Source: Nyssa sinensis (taxonomy: Eukaryota > Streptophyta > Magnoliopsida > Cornales > Nyssaceae). From it: DNA of 64,000 nucleotides. This document shows positions 56,035 through 64,000 of this stretch, piece by piece. The translations under genes were made by a program, and so were the position numbers. The stretch lies in contig CM018048.1 in the NCBI GenBank assembly GCA_008638375.1, positions 7,745,589 to 7,809,588 on the forward strand, read 5' to 3'. The notes beneath the pieces were generated by a model. That model saw only the letters and a list, made by a program, of their open reading frames with translations, had not been told where the DNA came from and did not search any database. Position 1 is the first letter of the stretch; each line of letters starts with the position of its first letter.

Positions 56035-56560
56035 TAGAAATTTTTTTTCTTTTTGTAATACTCTGATGACTCACCGTCATCAAGAGAGTCTTTAACAAGG
56101 GAATTGGTGAGTGTGAGGGGAACTGTGAAATTCATCCTTGCCTGTACGTGGTAATGTCGGAACGCAATGAAGATGGAGATTGAAATCGCACAGTACACAA
56201 AGGAAGAAAAGTGTACATCTGGTTCAATCACAACTGATGCAGCGAAAACTAAAGCTAACTATGTTGAAGAGAGCAAGGGGGTGCTGGTGAAGCCCAATCT
56301 TCAGGCTGGGCATCACCGAACCACAGTGAGTGTGGAGGATGAATCCGCAGTACCTACAGGTGTAAGCGAGGCCAAAAAAGATGTCCCTATGCCTCGCACT
56401 CTTTTCCGATAGTACTGCCCATCATTCTGAGCCAAAGAGGGTGTATTGGGTGAAAGGGATGTTTGATTTCACGGGGCAAAACGGTACCTGACTCGTCACT
56501 GAAGGCAGACATAGAGATTAACATCAATTGGTCAGTTCCGAACAGGTAACGCCACCGTCT
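56035..56560 (-). pseudogene. DC1 (C1-like) domain protein pseudogene, second locus
   Basis: On the minus strand, from high to low: ESGTVLPREIKHPFHPIHPL (near 56485), FGLAYTCRYCGFILHTHCG (near 56370), PSLKIGLHQHPLALF (near 56300), FRCISCD followed by a stop, LCDFNLHLHCVP (near 56185), then after a frameshift VPLTLTNSLVKDSLDDGESS (near 56110). These are consecutive DC1 zinc-binding modules with HxHPL, CxxC and NLHxHC. At least one stop and two frameshifts. The plus-strand ORF at 56167-56412 is its antisense shadow. It resembles the copy at 8.35-8.7 kb closely (LHQHP, CVPTL, LTLTNSL). Confidence 0.75.
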
Positions 56561-58108
56561 TTCTAGTTTCTTCTCTCTATCTCCTGATTTCTCTCATCTC
56601 TCATCGCCTCACTCTCTCTACATCTCTTGCTGTCCCCAATCTTCCCGCCGGTCTGTTGCATAGACAGTAAACAACGGACTTCACAAACACTCGGCGCTTA
56701 GGTGTTCGGGTGGATTGCACCGGAAATAATGAATCCTTTCTCGTGCGTGGGAAGCACAGATGCATTAGGGCATCTCCTCTATGATTCAGAATTTTCGAAA
56801 AAAAAAATAAATTAATAATTTAAAATTTTACTCAAATTTAAATAAAAATTTATTTTGAGTATGACGTTGTTGGGAGTTATCAATAATTTATAATATTGTG
56901 AATTTGAATTTATGAATAATATTTTATAAATTTAAATTTAAATTTAAGTAAAAATGAATTTGATATGAATTTAAGTTTATTGGCTAAATTTTTTTAAAAA
57001 TTTTAATTTTATTTTGAATTTGAGTTTGATTTATTGCTGAAAATGTTCTTAGTAAGGTCGTTACATCGAACTCTTATTATTAGAAATAATTAAATTATGC
57101 TTAATTTGTTAAAAAAAAAAATTTAACCCACCTTTATTTAAAAAAGCTATTTTGCAAGTATTAAATAAAATAAGCAAAAATATGAGCAACCCAATTTTGG
57201 AAAATTTTTAAATAAGTTCGGTATATTGATATGATAATGAGTTTTTTTAATAATATTTTATTATGTATATGTAATATTTATCTTATTTTATTAGACATAA
57301 TATATATAATAAAGTATAATTAAAAAGATAAATACCAAACTGATCAAAGAATATTTTTCCAATTTTATAGTATAATTCATATATTAGTAGGCAAATCCAT
57401 ATACTACGTTTAAGTTCTCTTTCCTTTCTTACTTTGTACAAATCCCAATACCAGGAATAAGCTTCCAAAATTTACTTTCCTTTGTCCCTTATTTTTTTTT
57501 TTTCCAATATTGGTTCAGAATGTATGGAAGAGACAGAAAGAGATTATAAAAGTTGAAGTCTTAATTCTTATTTTCATTGAACCACAAGGATTCCATATAT
57601 AGTGTTTAAGGTTACAACAATTCTTTATAAAGTTGCATACATATTTTAAAAAAAATTACAAATCTTCGTAATCTAATCTTTAGAGACAATAGTAGAATAA
57701 CACGTTTGGATAAGATTGATGCATGAACAACTTGTATATAAATAATTGAGTTACTAAAATTGTACTTAAAATTTGTCTATTTTCTTAAAAGATGTGTTCA
57801 AGCAATAAAGAATCTTGTTCAAATGACTCCATTTCTATTTTTTTTATAATTCTTTTCTTTTATAGATATATATATCTATATTAAAAATATTTATGAAAAC
57901 TCTTTTCCATGGATTTCCAATTCTTAAAAAAATCTCTTGAAAGCTTGAAATGAACATGAAGAACACTCTTATTTATAGGAGAAGTTTGAATGTTTGTTAA
58001 ATCTAAAAATACCTATATGAAATTCAATCAAACGTTTAGATGTTAATTTTAATAAAGAAAGAGAAAAATTCGAGTGAATTCATGACAACCACCCAACTGA
58101 AATCTCAT
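56561..58108. other. AT-rich intergenic stretch
   Basis: The first 200 bp are CT-rich (TCTCTC words near 56570-56640) and then long AATTTAAATTT-like runs dominate. No gene is supported. Confidence 0.35.
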
Positions 58109-58414
58109 TCAAGCACTCATGATTTGAGCTTGAGATGCAACAAGTGAACGTCTCCACTTGAGTGCCTCTAATTTTGCTGTTAGTGCCTCTACTTCTGCTA
58201 CTCGTACCTCTAATTTTTCTATTAGTGCTTCTATCTCTTCGTCTAGCTGGGCAAGGCCGGAGAATGTTCCGTCACTTGCCTGATCCTCTTCCTCTTCCTC
58301 CACTTTCACATGACTCTCTGCTTCAGAGTCTTCTCCAACGGCCTTGCCAGAGTTCTCAAAGTCCACACCCCCTAGAGGAGGTATATCTTCCTGTGTTATC
58401 ATTACAAGAATCAA
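58109..58414 (-). CDS. Short acidic coiled-coil ORF, hypothetical
   Basis: 101 codons from the ATG at 58414, stop at 58109. An acidic middle (EEEEEDQASDG) precedes a regular heptad-like helix: LDEEIEALIEKLEVRVAEVE followed by ALTAKLEALKWRRS. GC content is well above the flanking DNA. An acceptor-like ATAACACAG just inside the frame (58393 downward) suggests it may instead be the terminal exon of a spliced gene starting EDIPPLGG. No family recognised. The plus-strand Leu-rich frame opposite is its shadow. Confidence 0.4.
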   Translation of the reverse strand: MILVMITQEDIPPLGGVDFENSGKAVGEDSEAESHVKVEEEEEDQASDGTFSGLAQLDEEIEALIEKLEVRVAEVEALTAKLEALKWRRSLVASQAQIMSA

Positions 58415-58599
58415 GACAATAAATCATGTGTAAGTGATACGATTTATCTTATGTAAAATAAATACGCCACCTCCCAAAAACATGTATTTTATTTTAGAAG
58501 GACAGTAAGATTTTTTAGTTTTTTAAATTTAAATCTATCTCAAATTGATTATTTTAAATAAATATCTATTATTTTTATTATTTTATATTCTAAAAATGA

Positions 58600-58860
58600 C
58601 TTTTTATTTTATGAGGATTAGAATAAAAATAAGAGTTATGATTTTCTAATCAAAATAGTAGTATTATGTTTTTATAAATATGATGTAATAAGTTTTTATT
58701 ATGCATTTTTTTATCAATAATAATATAGTTTTGAATTTTAGGACTGATTGTTACCTATTGAGTTGATTGATGTAATAGATCTTTATTATGCAATTTTTAA
58801 GTAATAATAATATAATTTCAAGTTTTAGGATTGATTGTTACATATTGGGTTGATCACTGT
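58600..58860 (+). repeat. Fragment of the 49.65-kb LTR with an 87-bp internal duplication
   Basis: GATTTTCTAATCAAAATAGT and TATAAATATGATGTAATA match the left LTR near 49870-49910. The block starting GATGTAATA at 58682 is repeated at 58769 (AATAATATARTTTNAARTTTTAGG and GATTGTTAC shared). A scattered LTR scrap with a tandem duplication. Confidence 0.55.
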
Positions 58861-60618
58861 TGTGAATATTGACTTTTGTCATATCCATCATTTTTACGTT
58901 TCCCTTCTACATTATCTCTGAAAGCCACAATTTTGATTTATACTTATTAAAGTTGTTAATTTTTGAGTTGATCATTTACCCATTGTTGGATAGTGTGGAT
59001 CTTAATAAGTATTGTACATGCCGAATTTTTTGAGGATATTTTTTGTATTTTGCATTATTTCTATGTTGCCCTAATTCTATGTATTTATAGTTGAAGAACC
59101 GCATCTCATTGTAACTCTTTTAAATCATAGTGAAACCGTATCAGCTGTAAACGTAACCCTATTTTGGAGTGTACCACGTAAATCTTTATGTTCTTGTATG
59201 TATGTGATTTTAGATTCATTTTCATATTTGTTTTTGTATCTCACCGGTCCTGATTAGGTGATTATATTCCTAATAGGATAACTAAGTCAAAGTGGAGATG
59301 TAATTCACTGAATGATTTACTCTGTTTTTTAGATAGAAAGTGAAATATTGTAATATTATTTTTTGCACACAGATTAATACACTTTGTTGCCATTTATGGC
59401 AATAAAATTGCAAACATGAGACAGGGAAGTGCAAGAAAGCCTCATGTTAAAATCCCACATATCCCAAGGATGGCCTAAGCTGCAGAATACAATTCTTCAT
59501 ATATAGCTCTGTATTAGACTTGAGCTGGGTCATGAATCAAAGCAATTTGATAATCTACATAAATAAAGTAGCAGAAAAATTGATTATTATATACACCATT
59601 GCTGCATATATATATATATATATATGTTGATGCCATATATTTGTGTTCACAGATTATACAACAAAATTACATAAATAGGATTGGATGAGCCCCCCCATAT
59701 GTGGTATTTTTAAGTCAATTCACTGTAGAACAATGTTCTTGGCTAAATACAAATCAATCACCTGTTCTTTTTCATTGCTTCAATCCTTGTTTTGTTGTCC
59801 TGATTTAAAGGAAGTGTAATCCCTATCATATTTTTTCTTCTGGTTTGAGGGTGAAAGTTCATGGTTCCAAGACAACTAAGAACTGTAACCTTCGATTGTC
59901 TTCAACCTCAAAGATTAAGCATTGTATTTTAGAGGTAGGATTTTCATTAATTCCACCTGCATTAATAGTTGGGAAAAAATAGTGTTTTGGATGGGCCTTA
60001 CCTAATGAGTTTATTTTTTCTTTCATTCCTTTCATTTTCTGTGTTTCTTCCTGCTACTATCAATTTCCTATAATATGTACATACAATTTAGATTTTTGAG
60101 ACAAGACACAGAATATTAATCCATTTTTCACTCCAATTCTCCCACTTCCACTTCATGATCTAGACTAAATCCGAACTTTATAAACAGTATTATACCTGAT
60201 TATATTCAGTGGTTGGTCACAGACACCACTTTAAACATGCCAAAAGTTCATTTATAGGGGCTTGGCATCTCTTAAATAATTTTTATTGTTGTAACCCATT
60301 TTTCAGGTTTGGGTTTGGACACAAGAATCTCTGTCAATATCGTAAGCTAACATTGTCCTCCAAGCGTTCTAAATGGAGCCACATCCCAAAAACATTTTTT
60401 CACAAGATAAGTTTGAATACAATTGTAATGTGGTATCTGATTGATCTCATTTTGTATGTTTTCGATGGAGATCAATACATAAACAGTACAAGTATGCACA
60501 AGATGTAATTATCAAAGCTTATATACATTATTTCAAATATTACATGATGAGCATTGGATACTACTAAGAATTACTCCTTGTTACCCTCTCTCTCTCTCCT
60601 CTTACTCTCTCTTTCAAC
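58861..60618. other. Intergenic stretch downstream of the receptor-kinase pseudogene
   Basis: No coding signal supported. (AT)n at 59608-59624. Its right end would include the 3' UTR of the minus-strand pseudogene; CT-rich run at 60585-60612. Confidence 0.35.
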
Positions 60619-61496
60619 TTAAAGAAGCATATTTCTAGTTGAATGCAGTTCCACAAGAACATCTTTAATACCCATTCGTTCTCTCGGCATTTCAGCAGAA
60701 CATAACACTCCAATTCAAAGGATTGACGCCAAGCATTCATCCATTCTAACTGTGTTGCGTTTGCTTCTTTGGCTGGTCATATGCGACTCATCTGTCTTCC
60801 AATATGATTTGTGGATCAACAATGTCCATCACTCTTTCTGGAAGAGCCATCTTGACATAGTTATTGAGATTCAAATTGTCTGTAAACATGCTATCAGTAG
60901 GTTTTTTTCCCAGTAAACATCTCCAGTAAGTGGATTCCATAGCTGTACACATCACCCTCTGTTGATACATCTCCTCCCATACCATATTCTGAAATTTAAA
61001 AGAATCGAAGTTAATAAATTTCTTCCAACATTTCCAATCTTTTAATTTTATTTCGGGACTTTTTCAGACCACATGAAAATGAAATGACTTGATTTTAACG
61101 TCGGACAAAGTTAAATGCTCAAACTGGTAATGTGAGAATTGTCATCTCAAATATCATTAAGTTGAAGCTCAAAATAAGTTAAATAGTTACAGATGATAAT
61201 TACCTGGAGCAACATACCCAACTGTTCCTCTAATCCCAACTGAACTGCTTTGTGCATGATCTGATTTACTTGTGGTGGTCAAAAGAAACTTTGCTAGGCC
61301 AAAATCACTTACATGGGCACAGAGTTCGTCATCAAGAAGAATGTTGCTTGGCTTTAGATCACAATGGGTGACCGGTGTTCCCCAATGATGATGTAGATAT
61401 TCCAATGCAGATGCCACATCAATTGCAACGTTTATCCTTTGGGTCAGGTTCAAGTTCTTTGTGTCATGCTGCTAGGACGAACTTGGATGTAACTAG
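60619..61496 (-). pseudogene. LRR receptor-like kinase (class XII, EFR/At3g47570-like) pseudogene, 3' part
   Basis: The kinase C-lobe of a non-RD receptor kinase. Exon 1 (61496-61204) encodes LHPSSS, a [35 protein letters not shown] (catalytic loop with Cys before Asp, the non-RD form), SDFGLAKF (DFG) and [14 protein letters not shown] intron (61203-60989, 215 bp) sits where this family has its intron, restoring ...APEYGMGG. Exon 2 reads [13 protein letters not shown], then a seven-A run (60901-60907) shifts the frame before [10 protein letters not shown]. Another frame change near 60790 leads to MDECLASIL, a TGA, then IGVLCSAEMPRERMGIKDV and VELHSTRNMLL with TAA at 60619. The codon 5' to LHPSSS is TAG where Trp is expected, and then the Copia LTR begins. 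Active relatives are pattern-recognition receptors; this one is dead. Confidence 0.88.
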
Positions 61497-61901
61497 TGTT
61501 GACTGCTTCTCACGAAGAAAATGGTCCACAACTTCTCTGCATCTTCATCACGTTCATGGAGTAGTTAGAGAAACGATCCACAACTTCTTTGCACCTTCAT
61601 CACGTTCATGGAACGATCCCATGATAATTTGAAGCAGTGGCGACACGTAGCCACCGAAAGCTTGATGGAAGCTTTGGCTATAAAAACCACCTTTGGTCCC
61701 CAACCTTGCTCCGCTCAACCCCTTCAGTCTTACACCATCTAATCAGAGTGAGCAGAGTTTGGAAGAGCCAAAGGAAGAGAAAAACAGAGAGAAACAGAGA
61801 ACAGCATCAATGGCCGGAGGTATGCTTGTTGTATATATTTCGGTTTTACGATTCATTCCATTGTTAATTCCGCATTATAATGAATCGTTCTAGATCTATC
61901 A
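61497..61901 (+). repeat. Copia 5' LTR, 405 bp
   Basis: TGTTGACTG...TCTATCA ends, TATAAAAA box at 61679-61686. The U3 part holds a direct duplication, TCCACAACTTCTYTGCAYCT and on to CATGGA, at 61525 and 61577 (period 52 bp), plus CACGTAG/CACGTTC elements. Tandem U3 motifs drive stress-induced transcription in tobacco Tnt1; a similar role here is inference. Confidence 0.75.
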
Positions 61902-61903
61902 TT

Positions 61904-61915
61904 TGGTATCAGAGC
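61904..61915 (+). promoter_or_regulatory. Copia primer binding site (initiator-Met tRNA)
   Basis: TGGTATCAGAGC, two bases after the LTR end, the typical Copia primer site. Confidence 0.8.
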
Positions 61916-63463
61916 CAAGGATTACATCTCTGCCTTGGTGTTTATCACTCTCTCTGTTTATCACTCTTTGTGTTTATCTCTGTTTTGGGCAGAAATTTTT
62001 AAGAAACTGAGGTTTGTTTTGGGTTGTTTTTTGATTCAAAACAACATTAAAGTCATATTCAAAAACAACATTTCTAAGCTTTTTGAGATGAACATAATAA
62101 TCTTAGCCGGAGCCGGAGCCGGAGCCGGAGCCGGTGAGTCGCCGTTGACGGAAGAGGTGACCAGCCAGGTGCTGGAAACCTGCTATGTGGCTAGGTTTTT
62201 TCCTGTTGTGCGGCTGAGTTTTGTGATTTTTTTTTTGGGCCAAACCGGGTTGGGTTCGACCCGACCCACCCATTCAGATGGCTACCCAACAATGTTACTT
62301 TATGGGTAAAATTTTAAATCTGAGTTTGGGAGGCGTTTGGTTAGAAAGGAGAAGCTATCCAATGATTGGCTTACAAATAAAAAAACAACAGGAAACAAAA
62401 TTTTGATTTAGGTAGTGACTTGAACCTAACAAATTTTTGCTCATAGTTTTTATTTGATTTAATTGTGTGCAATTTAGATGATTGTTGTGTAAATTTAATA
62501 ATTATGCTCATATTTAGTTTGCATGAATTGATTATTTATGCTTTAAATTAATACATGCAATTTTTGGATGAGTATATGTATATATATAGTTAAAGGCATG
62601 AAATTAAATGTTATGCATAATATTATAGTTTTAATTATGCAATGTTTATGCTAAATTTGTGAGAATATTCTGTGCATAATAATAACATGTTAGTTTTAGT
62701 TAAAATTGTGCAATTTATAATTATTCTCATATTTAGTTAATCCTTATGTATAAAAAGTATAATGTCTAGTGATCAATATGATTTTTGGTTAATTAGAGAA
62801 TAGCCACAGCATCTCTAATTAAATAAAAATCATATATTATGATTGATTAGAATCACATAAATAATATTTAGACATTAATTGTAATTAATCATACTTAGTA
62901 AAATAAATTTTATCCCATAGGAATGTTTATTATATGATTAATTAGGATAAAATATCAAATTATTCATAATTTACCCACAGGAATTATGAATCAATTTAAT
63001 AATTTGATAGTTTTATCATAAAGTTTAATATTAGATAAAATATATATCAAATTATAATCATTAATGGACTATTTGCTGTGAGAGTATGAATGTGTACGTC
63101 TAAGGAGGTTCTGTCTAGGAGACTGGATTTTAAGTGGGACTATTGTGACCCCTCCAATCTTTCCTGGGAATCTTGAAGTTTTGTCTAAGAAAGAAAAATC
63201 TTTCCTGGGAACTTACTTAGTAGTTCTATTTGTTTCTGCAGTAAAATAGGCCTTATACATGATTATTGAGGAAATAATTTGATAAATTCTATCATAAAGA
63301 ATAATTGAATCTGCGTGAATTAAAAATTTAGCTCACAGGTAATTTTTATGTCATTAGGTTCAAATTTTTAAACATGATTTACATTAGTAAACCATGAAAT
63401 TTTGTTTATGCCTCATTTTAATGTAAGCATGTATGTTTAATTTATGCAACTAGTCAACCTGTT

Positions 63464-64000
63464 AAATTTTCTGATGTCGGTTGTGATATTCCCGAACTTA
63501 AGGGTGATAACTTTAAAATGTGGAAAGAGAGGGTCTTACTTCATTTAGGGTGAATGGACATTGATTATGCTATAAGGAAAGATGAACCACCTACAGTTAC
63601 CGATACCAGCACTGAAGCTTGAGATTGCTCTTTATGAACATTGGGAGTGATCCAATCGACTCAGTGTTATGTTCATAAAGACCAAAATCTCTGCCGGTAT
63701 TCGTGGTTCAATCGATTAGCATACCAAAGTCCGTGATTTACTCAAGGCCATTGACGAATAATTCGTCACTTCAGATAAGGCGCTTGCTAGCACCCTAATC
63801 ATGAAGTTTTGTTCCACAAGGCTCGACACTGTGAGAGGTGTGCGTGAGCACATTATGAAGATGAGGGACACTGCAGCTCAACTTAAGAAACTGGAGGTTG
63901 AAATTTCAGATTCTTTTCTTGTGCACTATATTCTGAATACTCTCCCACCTCAATACAGTCCTTTTCAAGATCTCCTATAACACATATAAGGATAAATGGT
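63464..64000 (+). pseudogene. Copia gag (UBN2-type) pseudogene, partial
   Basis: Frame text: KFSDVGCDIPELKGDNFKMW then KERVLLHLG and a stop; MDIDYAIRKDEPPTVTDTST; TKVRDLLKAIDE and a stop; DKALASTLIMKFCSTRLDTV, EHIMKMRDTAAQLKKLEVEI and LVHYILNTLPPQYSPF. This is the gag-polypeptide of Copia-type elements (LNGxNFxxWKExxxxxL start, ILNSLPxxYxxF end). Several stops and frame breaks mean this copy makes no full Gag. Confidence 0.8.

Larger units (their letters stand above)
61497..64000 (+). mobile_element. Ty1/Copia retrotransposon, left half, runs off the window
   Basis: LTR 61497-61901, primer site from 61904, long leader (61916 to about 63460) and degraded gag (63464-64000). Inserted in the receptor-kinase pseudogene in opposite orientation. 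Pol and the right LTR lie beyond the window. The leader contains a (GCCGGA)n run at about 62107-62135 and AT-rich DNA. Confidence 0.8.

Noticed and set aside
56167..56412. 81-codon plus-strand ORF
   Set aside because: The opposite strand carries clear DC1 zinc-binding modules, so this frame is an antisense shadow.
58162..58422. Leu/Pro-rich plus-strand ORF
   Set aside because: Shadow of the acidic coiled-coil frame on the minus strand; repeated Leu comes from GAG/GCC antisense.
62050..62309. ORF with AGAGAG repeat in the Copia leader
   Set aside because: A short GCCGGA repeat in an untranslated leader; no similarity to gag and followed by stops.

Overview
This is a TE-rich stretch of a seed-plant nuclear genome, most likely a woody dicot or close relative. 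It is AT-rich with spliced genes, very long introns, a 100-base assembly gap (19352-19451) and nested retrotransposon debris throughout. Nothing in the sequence fixes the species.

Only two genes look intact. One is a four-exon lipoate/biotin-protein ligase family gene on the + strand (coding exons 29674-29852, 30544-30782, 33799-33947 and 40968-41183; 260 aa). Its second and third coding introns (3.0 and 7.0 kb) are swollen by inserted elements. The other is an intronless family-1 UDP-glycosyltransferase (UGT73-like) on the - strand at 46720-48198. It ends its PSPG box in Thr instead of the usual Gln/His, and its 5' end has been rearranged into a 64-bp palindrome plus a perfect 95-bp duplication. 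Inverted repeats and MITE copies lie on both sides of it.

Layout. 0-2 kb: a foldback purine/pyrimidine repeat and a 244-bp tandem duplication. 2.06-6.0 kb: a long solo LTR (- orientation) with internal tandem arrays. 6.7-8.7 kb: a DC1-domain pseudogene cut at its 3' end by a Ty3/gypsy Tat-lineage element (8.7 to about 19.35 kb), which carries degraded gag, protease, RT, RNase H and integrase, a 63/64-bp tandem array and an antisense ORF. That element is itself interrupted at 13.9-16.7 kb by a long LTR. 19.45-21.8 kb: a further long LTR. 22.0-23.3 kb: a Helitron helicase scrap and a Copia RNase H/3' LTR remnant. 24-41.2 kb: the lipoate-ligase locus. Its introns hold a family of 'cacgtgtccgacacg' repeats, a MULE-type MITE with an 11-bp target duplication, a Pack-MULE-like element carrying an HSL1/HAESA-like LRR fragment, a degraded LINE and two tRNA-related SINEs. 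41-46 kb: mostly gene-free, with one orphan exon candidate. 46-49.6 kb: the UGT locus. 49.65-55.5 kb: an LTR element split by a 4.0-kb solo LTR with a perfect TATTA target duplication. 56 kb: a second DC1 pseudogene on the - strand. 58.1 kb: a short acidic coiled-coil ORF. 60.6-61.5 kb: the 3' half of an LRR-XII receptor-kinase pseudogene, truncated at one base by a Copia element (61497 to the window end).

No gene cluster or operon-like cooperation is visible. The unifying theme is layered insertion: elements inside elements inside introns, with several junctions readable to the base. The most notable items are the rearranged 5' end and altered sugar-donor position of the UGT, the gene-capturing TIR element in the lipoate-ligase intron, the long-LTR family with palindromic repeats and a private ORF, and the Copia/receptor-kinase junction.
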